DNA from: Phycisphaerae bacterium
GTDB lineage: Bacteria; Planctomycetota; Phycisphaerae; Phycisphaerales; SM1A02
DNA length: 64,000 nucleotides
Assembly: GCA_016795035.1 (NCBI GenBank)
Contig: JAEUIT010000022.1
Span: forward strand, 84,615-148,614
Direction of reading: 5' to 3'
The translations under genes and the position numbers were made by a program. Below the pieces are notes generated by a model. That model did not search any database and was not told where the DNA came from. It was given only the letters and a program-made list of their open reading frames with translations. This document shows positions 9,940-18,810 of the stretch, in pieces; within the stretch, counting starts at the first letter, position 1, and each line of letters begins with the position of its first letter.

Positions 9940-10291
9940 CCTCCGTCACCGCGCCCGCCTGCAACGCGGAGCGCGCTCCGCAATCCTCCCCCAGCTCCGC
10001 TGGGGGAGGGGGACCATCGCGAAGCGATGGTGGTGGGGGCGGCTCGACATCTGTCTCGGCTTTCTGCCGGCCCCCTCCGTCATCGCTGCGCGATGCCACC
10101 TCCCCCGCGTTCGCGGGGGAGGATCTACGAGCCCCTCTGCATCCTCCCCCGCTCTTCGAGCGGTGGAGGAAGCAGCGTGCGCGCCTGCAACGCGGAGCAC
10201 TCTGCATCCTCCCCCGAATCTTCGATTCGGGGGAGGGGGACCATCGCGAAGCGATGGTGGTGGGGGCCTCGCCTGTCTCCGCTAGCGCCTG
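9940..10291. repeat. Mosaic of GC-rich palindromic repeats
   Basis: A cluster of short inverted repeats: CCTCCCCC-(N)-GGGGGAGG hairpins with different inner arms (AGCT-CCGC, GCG-TTCG, GAATC-TTC-GATTC), each next to ACCATCGC-GAAG-CGATGGT plus GTGGGGG, and the related form CCGTCATCGC-TGC-GCGATG. Two units are separated by a CGCCTGCAACGCGGAGC block (9956 and 10188). It lies between the end-to-end promoter regions of a minus and a plus gene. The same units recur at 59.84-60.07 kb. The ORFs crossing it are translations of the repeats and are not genes. Confidence 0.9.
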
Positions 10292-10450
10292 AGCGTCCGG
10301 TCCCATGGGTGACGCTCGCGTTCCGCCGCGCCAAGAACTTCCAGAAATCGTGAGGCGCGCCCGCGCCGAGTTCGTGGAGCCAGGTGGAGACCGGCCGCGT
10401 GTGGTCGCGCATCTCCGCTCAGGTCCCCGCACTCGGCCCAGGAAACCGCC

Positions 10451-11956
10451 ATGCAGCACACTCGCACCCGTCCGTCCATCCGCGCCCCACGAGCCCTGTC
10501 CGCGATTCGGGCGGGCGCCCTGGCGCTCGGCCTTCTCGGAATGTCGTTCATCGCCGTGCCGGCGGCCGCCGGCGATGTCGGCGGCGCGTTCACGTACCAA
10601 GGCCTTCTCCGCTCGGGCGGGCTGCCGTTCAGCGGCACCGTCTCAGTCGAGGCCACGCTGTACGCGAGCGAAGCCGACGGTTTTCCTATCTCCGGCCCGC
10701 TCGTCTTTCCCGCGGTGGAGATCGTCGACGGTCTCCTCGTCCTCGATCTCGACTTCGGCCTCCTCGCGATGAACGGCGATCCGCGCTGGGTTGAGCTGAA
10801 GGTCAACGGCGAGACCCTCGCGCCGCGCCAGGCGATCCGGCCCGCGCCGTATGCGCTCTACGCGCTCAACGGCAACGAAGGCCCACAAGGCGAGCCCGGC
10901 CCCGCAGGCGAGAAGGGGGACAAGGGAGACAAGGGCGATAAGGGAGACAAGGGCGACCAAGGATTGCAGGGCGTGCAAGGGGCGCAGGGCGTCCCCGGCG
11001 CGCAGGGCCAGCCTGGCCCGCAAGGCGCGCAAGGTCCGCAGGGGCTGCCCGGGCCGGCCGGCGCGTCGCCGTTCACGCTGGTCGGATTGAACGCGATCTA
11101 CACGCAAGGAAACGTCAGCGTCGGCACGAGCAACGCGTCGCGCCGCTTCAACGTTCGCGCGATGAGCGATTCCTCGCTCCTCGGCTACCGCAACGCCAAC
11201 GACCTCGAACGCTGGAACACGCGCCTCGAGCCGGACGACGCCCTGCGCTTCATCTACTCGCCGACGGACAAGGCCCAGCTCGCCCTCTACCCCACGCGCG
11301 TCGAGGTGCTCGACCTCTCCGTGAAGTCCGGCGCCGTCGTCGACGCCGACAGCACCACCTCCGACCTCTTCTCGATTCGCACCCCCGTCGGCACCCCGCG
11401 GTGGCGCATGGCGCTCACGGGCGGTGACACCAACCTCTCGTTCATCAACGCCACGAACGGCGCGGCGGAGCTCACGCTCGACCAGGCCGGGGGCCAGGCG
11501 ATCGTGCGCAAGCTGAAGATCATCGGCGGCAGCGACATCGCCGAGCCTTTCAACGTTGCAGCCGAGGGAACCGAGGAGGTGGAACCCGGCATGGTGGTCG
11601 CGATCGACCCCGCCCGCGTCGGCGAACTCCGCGTTGCCGACAAGGCCTTTGACCGCAACGTAGCGGGCATCGTCTCCGGCGCCGGCGGCGTCGACGTCGG
11701 CATGACCCTGACGCAGTCGGGATCCGTGGCCGACGGCGCCCACCCGGTCGCGCTCACGGGGCGCGTCTGGTGCTGGTGCGACGCCGACGCGAACGGCCCG
11801 ATCGAGGCCGGCGACCTCCTCACGACCTCGGCGACGCGCGGTCACGCGATGCGCTGCGGCGACGACGCCCGCGCGCACGGCGCCACGATCGGCAAGGCGA
11901 TGAGCCCGCTCCGATCGGGACGCGGCCTCGTCCTCGTCCTCGTCAACCTTCAGTGA
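10451..11956 (+). CDS. Secreted protein with collagen-like triplet repeats
   Basis: A 501-residue exported protein. Residues 1-40 form a signal peptide ending VPAAA-G. A beta-rich domain (about 45-135) carries FTYQGLLRSGG and APRQAIRPAPYALYALN, a segment often found before repeats in planctomycete and myxobacterial surface proteins. Residues 141-206 are 22 uninterrupted G-X-Y triplets (GEKGDKGDKGDKG...GLPGPAG), i.e. a collagen-like rod that should trimerise. The C-terminal 300 residues contain a tail-fibre-like region and a GGSDIAEPF...EPGMVVAID segment resembling the end domains of such fibres. It heads a group of secreted proteins. A surface fibre role is inferred. Confidence 0.9.
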   Translation: MQHTRTRPSIRAPRALSAIRAGALALGLLGMSFIAVPAAAGDVGGAFTYQGLLRSGGLPFSGTVSVEATLYASEADGFPISGPLVFPAVEIVDGLLVLDLDFGLLAMNGDPRWVELKVNGETLAPRQAIRPAPYALYALNGNEGPQGEPGPAGEKGDKGDKGDKGDKGDQGLQGVQGAQGVPGAQGQPGPQGAQGPQGLPGPAGASPFTLVGLNAIYTQGNVSVGTSNASRRFNVRAMSDSSLLGYRNANDLERWNTRLEPDDALRFIYSPTDKAQLALYPTRVEVLDLSVKSGAVVDADSTTSDLFSIRTPVGTPRWRMALTGGDTNLSFINATNGAAELTLDQAGGQAIVRKLKIIGGSDIAEPFNVAAEGTEEVEPGMVVAIDPARVGELRVADKAFDRNVAGIVSGAGGVDVGMTLTQSGSVADGAHPVALTGRVWCWCDADANGPIEAGDLLTTSATRGHAMRCGDDARAHGATIGKAMSPLRSGRGLVLVLVNLQ

Positions 11957-12005
11957 GCCGATGGCGAACGCGACGCGACACGCGAGCAGAAACGAGGAGA
12001 CGACC

Positions 12006-13775
12006 ATGCCATCACCCACCCACATCATCCACGTTGCAGCCGCCGCAGCACTCTGCGTTGCAGCGGGCACCGCCGCCCAGGCGCCGCTCGGCGGATACAC
12101 CGTTCCCGACGTCGTCGGGCAGTTCAGCGCCTTCAATCCGCACGGCGAGCCGATCGGGTTCCGCCGGGGCATCGCCGACGACGCCCTGACCTGCAAGCAC
12201 TACCAAGGCGTGCAGCGCGTGCATCGCCAGGCGACGTCGCCGTTCTTTCTCGTCACACGCAGCGGCAACAAGACGGCGGCCTGCGCCTTCGAGGACAATG
12301 ATCCCGGCGAGCTGGTGCTCGCGTACATGCCGAGCCGCGGCCAGGATGGCGAGCGCGTGCGCTCGAATCGCCTGAAGATCGGCGCCGACTTCGAGGACAC
12401 CGAGCCGCCGGCGAACGACAAGACGTTCGACCACTGGCACTTCAACGGCTCGTTGCCCGGCGCCGACAACCACGCGTGGAGCCATCCCGGCGGGTTCCAG
12501 TTCCTCGACGACGTGCTGATCGTGCCGCTCGAGGCGCGGCACAGCGACGACATGGCGTCGGAGGAGGGCGCGGTCCAGTTCCTCCATCTCGACGAGAACT
12601 TCAACCTCTCGGTCGTGAAGGAGATCCTCTTCGAGAAGAAGGTCGGCGTGCTCGGCGCGGTGCGAAACACGGTCAGCGGCAAGTACCTCCTGATGCTGAC
12701 GGGCGGAGAGTTCGACAACGGCAACGAGATCGAGTTCTACGAAACGACGACGACGTCGCTCACCGATCCCAACATCGCGCTTGTCTACCGCGGCACCTGG
12801 TTCCGCAGCGTCGCCGACGACACCACCGATTCGAAGTGGCGCGACTGGCAGGTCATCAACGCCGTGCGCCAGACGAACAAGCCAAGCGCGTCCGCCACGC
12901 AGGACGAGTTCTTCATCATCGGCACGGATAACGCCACGGTCGGACTGACCGAGGGCACCGACTGGGCGCGCCTCTTCAAGGTGTCGATCAGCGGTCCGGC
13001 GATCACGATCACGTATCAGGCCGAAAAGCACATGAAGCTGAACAGCCCGAAGATGGGCGACTTCGACGCCGCCGGCGGCACCTACGTGAGTCCGACCGGC
13101 GAGTTGCTTCTCTACTCGATCACGCACGACAACGACGGCCCGAACGGCTCGATCGAGATGGGCGAGTTCCGTCATCGCGACGTACGGCGCACGAGCGCCA
13201 GCGACGGCAACGGCTGGGTCTGTCTCTACGACGACACGAGCGGATGGTGGACGACACCGCCGGACCGATCGCTCACGCTCGACTGGCAAGACCAGGGCTC
13301 CGAGGAGTGGTACGACCTCACGAAACTCGAGGGCTTCAACGACAAGACCTCGTCGTTGCGGTGGTGCCTTCCGGTGGGCCGATGCCTGCGTATCTACGCG
13401 AACACCTCGTTCGGCGGCTCCTACCTCGAGTTCGCGGGCGATGGCACCACGCACCAGATCGACGACCTCGCAAACGAGGTCTCGTGGGAACTGAGTTCGG
13501 TGCAAATCTTCAACGCGCTGCCGGGCTACACCTTCACGCTCACGTACTTCCAGCCGGCCGGCGGATGCTCGCTGCCCGGAAGCGGATCGTGGGCATGCCC
13601 GTGGTGGGGACCGCTCGCAGTCTTCTACGCCCTCGGCTCGGTGCAGTGCTACGACTCGCCGACCCTGCGCTTCACCGGCGGCGCGCTGCCGGAATTCATC
13701 GGGACCACCACATACTCGCAGCCCATGACGCTGATGGTCGAGCCCGGCACGACCGCCACGCTCGGCGATGGCTGA
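12006..13775 (+). CDS. Secreted protein with C-terminal beta/gamma-crystallin-like domain
   Basis: The start at 12006 has a good AGGAG upstream and gives MPSPTHIIHVAAAAALCVAAG, a signal peptide ending T-A-A-Q-A. The mature protein (about 570 residues) is beta-rich. Its first 370 residues have no family I recognise. Near residues 450-500 the segment LRIYANTSFGGSYLEFAGDG...LANEVSWELSSVQIF follows the beta/gamma-crystallin Greek-key pattern (Y-x-x-x-x-F-x-G then W-x-x-x-x-S-S-V). Several late Cys residues could form disulfides. It is 50 bp after the collagen-like gene and is probably co-expressed. Confidence 0.8.
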   Translation: MPSPTHIIHVAAAAALCVAAGTAAQAPLGGYTVPDVVGQFSAFNPHGEPIGFRRGIADDALTCKHYQGVQRVHRQATSPFFLVTRSGNKTAACAFEDNDPGELVLAYMPSRGQDGERVRSNRLKIGADFEDTEPPANDKTFDHWHFNGSLPGADNHAWSHPGGFQFLDDVLIVPLEARHSDDMASEEGAVQFLHLDENFNLSVVKEILFEKKVGVLGAVRNTVSGKYLLMLTGGEFDNGNEIEFYETTTTSLTDPNIALVYRGTWFRSVADDTTDSKWRDWQVINAVRQTNKPSASATQDEFFIIGTDNATVGLTEGTDWARLFKVSISGPAITITYQAEKHMKLNSPKMGDFDAAGGTYVSPTGELLLYSITHDNDGPNGSIEMGEFRHRDVRRTSASDGNGWVCLYDDTSGWWTTPPDRSLTLDWQDQGSEEWYDLTKLEGFNDKTSSLRWCLPVGRCLRIYANTSFGGSYLEFAGDGTTHQIDDLANEVSWELSSVQIFNALPGYTFTLTYFQPAGGCSLPGSGSWACPWWGPLAVFYALGSVQCYDSPTLRFTGGALPEFIGTTTYSQPMTLMVEPGTTATLGDG

Positions 13776-13804
13776 GCGCCGCCGCCCCACGAAAGGATCG
13801 CCCC

Positions 13805-14215
13805 ATGACCCGCACCCACATGTTCCACGTTGCAGCCGTCACGTTGACGGCGGTCGCATCCGCCGCCGTCGCCGACGGCTTCTCGATCGAGTGGTCGTCC
13901 ATCGACGCCGGCGCCGGCGTCGCGACCTCGCCCACCTTCTCGCTCGTCGGGGGCTTCGGCCAGTCCGATGCCGCGGCGCCGATCGGCAGCGAGACGTTCA
14001 CCGTTGCAGGCGGATTCTACGCCGGCCTTGGAGCTGCAACGACGAGCTGTCCCCTCGACCTCGACGACGACGGCATCGTCTCGGGTGCCGATCTCGCGAT
14101 CCTCCTGGGCTCGTGGGGGCCGTGTGCCGTCCCGTGCGCCGCCGACATCGACGGCAGCGGCGTCGTGGACGGGCTCGACCTCGGTTCACTCCTCGGCGCC
14201 TGGGGCCCGTGCTGA
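13805..14215 (+). CDS. Small secreted protein with dockerin-like repeats
   Basis: A 136-residue protein with AAGGATC before the ATG. It starts with a signal peptide (MTRTHMFHVAAVTLTAVASAAVA). The middle, SIDAGAGVATSPTFSLVGGFGQSD, is of the sort seen in planctomycete surface proteins. The end has two calcium-loop motifs: LDLDDDGIVSGADLAILLGSWG and DIDGSGVVDGLDLGSLLGAWG, the dockerin-like pair found at the ends of many secreted proteins in these bacteria. Its last 30 bp overlap the end of the convergent kinase gene. It probably anchors or sorts at the surface. Confidence 0.88.
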   Translation: MTRTHMFHVAAVTLTAVASAAVADGFSIEWSSIDAGAGVATSPTFSLVGGFGQSDAAAPIGSETFTVAGGFYAGLGAATTSCPLDLDDDGIVSGADLAILLGSWGPCAVPCAADIDGSGVVDGLDLGSLLGAWGPC

Positions 14216-17200
14216 GCGAGCGTCCCTGACCGCGTCGATCGCTTCGCGCCGAAGGGTCGCGAACTCGACGTCGTCGGGCAGGGAGAGCGTGGAGAGCTCG
14301 GCGAGGACCTCCTCGGCCTCGTCGACTCGCCGTAGCGCCGCGAGCGACAACGCGCGGAAGACGAGGTCGGTCGGATCCGCCGTGCCTCGCGCCGCGATCG
14401 AGATTGCGTCGCAGCGGTCGAGCGTCTCGAGCGCCTCCGCGTGCAGGCCGGTGCGGCACTGCACGGCCGCGAGCGTGTTCAGGATGCCGTGGTCGTCCGG
14501 AAAGGTCGAAGCCGCGGCATGCACGAATGCCGTCGCGCGGGCGAGCCGCTCGGGATCGCGCTCGGGCACGCGCACGATGCCCCAGGCGAGGCTGTTGAAG
14601 CGGTTGGCGTCCTCCGCGCAGCGTTCGACCAGGACAAGCGCCGCGTCGGCGACGTCCGTCTCCACGTTGCCGCGCGACGCCTCGATACCGTCGCGCGCCT
14701 CCGACACCGTTCGGTCGAGGGCGAACTCCGCGCGAATGAGGTCGAGCGCTCGGCCAAACGTGCGGCGGCGCTGCGCTGCGTCGGCGTCCGTTCGCGTCTC
14801 GAACGTCGCGAGCGCCGACTCGCCGCCGCTCGCGAGGAGCCGCGATCCGTCGGGCGAGAAGCGCAGGTCCGCGGTGCGAAGCCCCGGTGCCTGGAGCACG
14901 ATGAGTTCGCCGAGGCTCGCGTCGCCGTCGACCGAACGGAAGACATGCAGATCTCCGAGCTGATCGCTCGCGACGAGCCGCATGCCGTCAGGAGAGAACG
15001 CGAGGCGAAGCCACTCGTTTCCTTCGTCGCCCTCGGTCCGGAAGCCCGGGAGCGCGGAGCGCGTCGCCATGGTTGGCGCGACGCCGCGCGCGAGGCGCCA
15101 TACGAAGATCGTGCCGTCGCGGCAGAGCGCCGCGGCGCGCGACGACGACGAATCGAAAGTCAACGCGAGCGGCGGCGCGGGCGCGTCCCACGCCGTGCCG
15201 TCGTCGAGACGTATCGTCATGCCCGACACGGTCGCCACCCGGCCGTCGGGCGCGCGGGCGACGAGATCGACGTTGCCGGCGACGGGACGAACGGAGCGCG
15301 ACGCGAGATGCAGCCGCTCGAGCGATCGTGCGTCGTCGCCGCGGAGGACGAGCGCCTCGTCGTCGCTCGAAAGGAGGAGCGTTCGCGCCGGACGATCTCG
15401 CCACGAGGAGACGACGTCGCCGCTGGAAACGTCGATCACGGTCACCTGGCCCCGCCCGTCGATCGTCGCGACGACCCGTGACGACGGCGCGTACGCCATG
15501 TCGATCGTCTCCTGCCGCGAGACGCAACGCGACCAGCGCAGCTCGCCGGTTCTCGCGTCGAAGCAGTGCAGCACGCCCCACAAGGCGGTGACGACCGTGC
15601 TTCCGTCCGGGGCGATGGCGGCATAGTCGGCGAAGCGCCCCAACGGACGCACGAGGAACGGCCCCGAGTCGACGTCGGTGGAGTAGAGCTGGAGCGTGCC
15701 GTCGGTGGTTCCGCAGAGGATTTCACGGCGGCCCGTCACGAGCGCCGCTGTCCTGCTTCGGTAGGCACGCAACGCGGAGCCGTCGGCCGTCGACCGAAGC
15801 ACCACGCGCTCGCCTCGCTCGAGCGAGAGGATGAGGGAGCGATCCGCGCTGATCGGCACCTGCCCGTCGGTGCTTGCGACGAACGCATTGCGGTGCAGCA
15901 CCTCGCCCGAGCGGGGCTCGACATGCATCGCCGACTGCCTGTCGCGCAGGAAGATCGTGCCGTCGGCGTTCGTCACGTCATAGGCCTTCGCCTCGCGGCG
16001 CCAGCGAACGTCGCCGGTGTCGAGATCGATGCCGACCGAGCGCGCCGGCACGTCGAGCCACGCGACGAGCGTGCGCGACGCGTCGTCGATGAACACGTTC
16101 GCGAAGCTCGAGCCGAGCTCGAATCGGCGGATCGGCGTGCCGTCGTCGCACGCGACCAGTTCGAGTGCCGTCGACGAGCCGTGCGCCGCGATCGCGAGCC
16201 GACCGGTCGCAGGATCGACGCTGAAGGGCTGCTGCGGCGAGATCAGTGTTCCCTTCCGTCGCCAAAGCTCGCGGCCGGTCGCGAGGTCGACGAGCACCGT
16301 CGACTCGTCCCCGATGATCGCGGCGACGGATCCGTCGGGGCTCAGATCGATCAGCGGACGTTCGGGAAGCTCGGCGATCGCAATCGCCCCGCGCGTCGGC
16401 TGAAGCCGGCGGTCGGGCTCGAGCGACAGCGTGTGCAGCGCGGCGCCAGAACTCCCGTTGGCTGCAACGACGAGTACAAACGCATGACGACCCGTGGGAT
16501 CGACCCCGAGCGCGACCGGCGCGCCTCCGAGGTCGACGCTCGCGAGCGCCGGCTCCGCGAGCCGGCGCAGATGCTCGTATTCCCAGCCCCGAAGCGTCTC
16601 CGGCGCCTCGTCGAGGCTGCGGCCCGCGAGCGCAAGCTCCCCGGTGGCGATCGCGGTCTGCGCGCCGAGCAACGCGGAGCGGTAGCGCCCGGCGATCGCC
16701 TCGGCCGCGCGGGCATCGGCGCGAGTGCGTTGGTCGCGCTCGCGCGACGCGAACGTGGCGAGCGCGATCGTGGCAACGATGAGAATGCCGAACGCCGCGG
16801 CGACGCCGGCCACCAGCCCGCGATTGCGCCGCGCGAACTTGCTCCACTGGTACATCGCGCTCGGCGGCCGCGCGACGATGGGCTCGTCGGAGAGATGCCG
16901 TTGCAGATCGGCCGCCATGGCGTGCGCCGTCGCGTAGCGCCTGTGCGGCTCCTTCGCCATCGCCTTCGCGGCGATCGTCTCGAGGTCGCCGCGCAGCGCG
17001 CGGTCGATGGAGCCGAGACGCGACGGCTCCTCGTCGCGCACGATGCGCGCCGCTTCGGGCAACGGAAGCCCTCGAAGCTCGTGCGGCGGCCGGCCCGCGA
17101 GCAGCTCGTAGAGGATCACGCCAAGTGCATAGATGTCGCTTCGTTCGCTCACCTCGTCGGTCGCGCCCGAGAGCTGCTCCGGGCTCATGTAGGCGAGCGT

Positions 17201-17995
17201 GCCCATGATCTGTCCGTGCTCGGTGCGGAACGTGACGCTCTCGCCACGCGCGTCGTTCAGCCGCGCGAGCCCGAAGTCGAGAATGCGTGGCCGGCCGTCC
17301 GCGTCAATCATGATGTTCGACGGCTTGAGGTCGCGATGGATGACGCCCTGGCTGTGCGCATGCGCGACCGCTTCGGCGACCGCGTGCATGATCTCGACGC
17401 GCTCGCGAAGGGCGAGCGTGCGCCGCGCGAGCGCCTGCGGCAACGTCGGGCCGTCGATGAACTCCATGACGAGAAACGGCCGTTCGCCGCTCGGCGTGGC
17501 GTACGTTCCCGCATCGTGCACGTGGGCAATGCCCGGATGCCGCAGCTTTCCGAGGGCCTGCGCCTCGTTCGCGAAGCGGCGCCACAACGTCGACGTCGGA
17601 TCGATGCCCGCACCGTCGTGGCGCAGCACCTTGAGCGCGACGCGCCGTCGCGGGTGATCCTGCTCCGCTTCGTACACCGTGCCCATGCCGCCCTCGCCGA
17701 GGATGCGAACGAGGCGATACGCGCCGATGCGATCGGGCATCGCGCGCGTCGGCGCATCGCGGAGCGCGTCGCCGGACCCCGCGGGATCGTCGCGGGCGAG
17801 CGACCGCGCCGCATCGTTCGCGATGCGATCGAACGGCATGGGCTCCTCGTGCGCCGCGAGCAGTGCGCGAAGCGACTCGGCGAACGACGGGTCGTCGCGG
17901 GCGATTCGATCGATCTCCGCGTTGCGGGCGTGCGCGGGCTGCGCGGCGAGCTCGTGGAACGCCGCCTCGAGACGCGCGAAGCGATCGTGCGTCAT
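14186..17995 (-). CDS. Transmembrane Ser/Thr protein kinase with propeller-like sensor region
   Basis: A 1269-residue Hanks-type kinase. The kinase domain (about 92-370) is complete: glycine loop GEGGMGTV at 100-107, ATP Lys122 in VALK, Glu144, catalytic HRDLKPSN at 220-227, DFG at 240-242 and the activation segment GTLAYMSPEQ. One membrane helix lies at about 393-417. The outer part (about 430-1090) has many S-P-D-G-containing blades typical of WD40-like propellers, followed by a helical TPR-like end. The start overlaps the stop of the upstream ECF sigma gene by 4 bp, so the two are translationally coupled. Kinase control of the sigma factor is plausible. The 3' end overlaps the convergent dockerin gene by 30 bp. 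Confidence 0.93.
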   Translation of the reverse strand: MTHDRFARLEAAFHELAAQPAHARNAEIDRIARDDPSFAESLRALLAAHEEPMPFDRIANDAARSLARDDPAGSGDALRDAPTRAMPDRIGAYRLVRILGEGGMGTVYEAEQDHPRRRVALKVLRHDGAGIDPTSTLWRRFANEAQALGKLRHPGIAHVHDAGTYATPSGERPFLVMEFIDGPTLPQALARRTLALRERVEIMHAVAEAVAHAHSQGVIHRDLKPSNIMIDADGRPRILDFGLARLNDARGESVTFRTEHGQIMGTLAYMSPEQLSGATDEVSERSDIYALGVILYELLAGRPPHELRGLPLPEAARIVRDEEPSRLGSIDRALRGDLETIAAKAMAKEPHRRYATAHAMAADLQRHLSDEPIVARPPSAMYQWSKFARRNRGLVAGVAAAFGILIVATIALATFASRERDQRTRADARAAEAIAGRYRSALLGAQTAIATGELALAGRSLDEAPETLRGWEYEHLRRLAEPALASVDLGGAPVALGVDPTGRHAFVLVVAANGSSGAALHTLSLEPDRRLQPTRGAIAIAELPERPLIDLSPDGSVAAIIGDESTVLVDLATGRELWRRKGTLISPQQPFSVDPATGRLAIAAHGSSTALELVACDDGTPIRRFELGSSFANVFIDDASRTLVAWLDVPARSVGIDLDTGDVRWRREAKAYDVTNADGTIFLRDRQSAMHVEPRSGEVLHRNAFVASTDGQVPISADRSLILSLERGERVVLRSTADGSALRAYRSRTAALVTGRREILCGTTDGTLQLYSTDVDSGPFLVRPLGRFADYAAIAPDGSTVVTALWGVLHCFDARTGELRWSRCVSRQETIDMAYAPSSRVVATIDGRGQVTVIDVSSGDVVSSWRDRPARTLLLSSDDEALVLRGDDARSLERLHLASRSVRPVAGNVDLVARAPDGRVATVSGMTIRLDDGTAWDAPAPPLALTFDSSSSRAAALCRDGTIFVWRLARGVAPTMATRSALPGFRTEGDEGNEWLRLAFSPDGMRLVASDQLGDLHVFRSVDGDASLGELIVLQAPGLRTADLRFSPDGSRLLASGGESALATFETRTDADAAQRRRTFGRALDLIRAEFALDRTVSEARDGIEASRGNVETDVADAALVLVERCAEDANRFNSLAWGIVRVPERDPERLARATAFVHAAASTFPDDHGILNTLAAVQCRTGLHAEALETLDRCDAISIAARGTADPTDLVFRALSLAALRRVDEAEEVLAELSTLSLPDDVEFATLRREAIDAVRDARSARAPGAEE

Positions 17996-18606
17996 CGATC
18001 GTCCTTACGCTCATGGGCGCGCATGTCGTCACTGAGCCACGCGCGGGCAAACGTGAGCTCGCGTGCGACGGTCGCGCGGGACACGCCGACGACGTCGGCG
18101 ATCGCGTCCTGTTCGAGACCGCCGAAGTACTGCAACGTCACGATCTCGGCCTTGCGCGGATCGAGCGCCGCGAGGCGGCGCAACGACTCGTCGAGGCGGA
18201 CCACGTCGAGTACTCGCTCGGCGGTGGCGTCGGGCGCCTCGATGGGCGCCACGATCGAGATGCCACTGTCGAGGTGGCCGCGTCGTCCTCCATCGCGCCG
18301 GGCGGCAGATCGCCGGCGCGCGTGGTCGACGAGCACCTGCCGCATCGCGCGAGCTGCAACGGCGAGAAAGTGCTCCCGCCCGCGATATGCCCGCGGCGCG
18401 TCCTCGGTTCCGACGAGCTTCAAGTACGCCTCGTGCACCAATGCCGTCGGTTGGAGCGTGTGCTGAGCGCCCTGGTCGGCGAAGTAGCGACACGCGAGGT
18501 CCCGGAGGTGGCCGTAGACGAGCGGCAGGAGCGCGGCGGCAGCCGAGCCGTCGTCCTCGCCGAGGCGGCCGATCAGTCGCGAAATGTCGTCCTCAGGCGT
18601 AGCCAT
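17992..18606 (-). CDS. ECF-type RNA polymerase sigma factor
   Basis: A 204-residue sigma-70 family protein. Region 2 is LLPLVYGHLRDLACRYFADQ...LQPTALVHEAYLKLVG, with the conserved ALVHEAYLKL. Region 4 is LRRLAALDPRKAEIVTLQYFGGLEQDAIADVVGVSRATVARELTFARAWL, a helix-turn-helix that binds the -35 element. The layout matches the TIGR02999-like group seen next to Ser/Thr kinases in Planctomycetota. The ATG at 18606 keeps the full region 2. It is the first gene of a two-gene unit, divergent from pheS across about 200 bp. No anti-sigma gene is adjacent, so regulation through the kinase is likely. Confidence 0.94.
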   Translation of the reverse strand: MATPEDDISRLIGRLGEDDGSAAAALLPLVYGHLRDLACRYFADQGAQHTLQPTALVHEAYLKLVGTEDAPRAYRGREHFLAVAARAMRQVLVDHARRRSAARRDGGRRGHLDSGISIVAPIEAPDATAERVLDVVRLDESLRRLAALDPRKAEIVTLQYFGGLEQDAIADVVGVSRATVARELTFARAWLSDDMRAHERKDDR

Positions 18607-18810
18607 GGTGGGCGAGGCGGGTTCGCCGACATCATGCCTCAGAGGGGCGGCGAAGGGGAGCCTGAAATCCCCGCTTGCGGCCGTCGGGCGCGAAGTCGGG
18701 AAGGCTCTACCGCCTGTGCGACGGTCCGTTCGCGCCCGCGGCGTATGGGACGTGCATCGAGCCCGCCCCGGCCGCCCCGACGACCCCGTCGCTTCCGTTA
18801 CCCTTCCGGA

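Noticed and set aside
9855..10600. Overlapping frames in several phases
   Set aside because: They translate the palindromic repeats in different frames and lack start signals or conservation.
15566..18466. 966-codon plus-strand frame
   Set aside because: Antisense to the Ser/Thr kinase and sigma factor, which have complete catalytic motifs; no domain on the plus strand.
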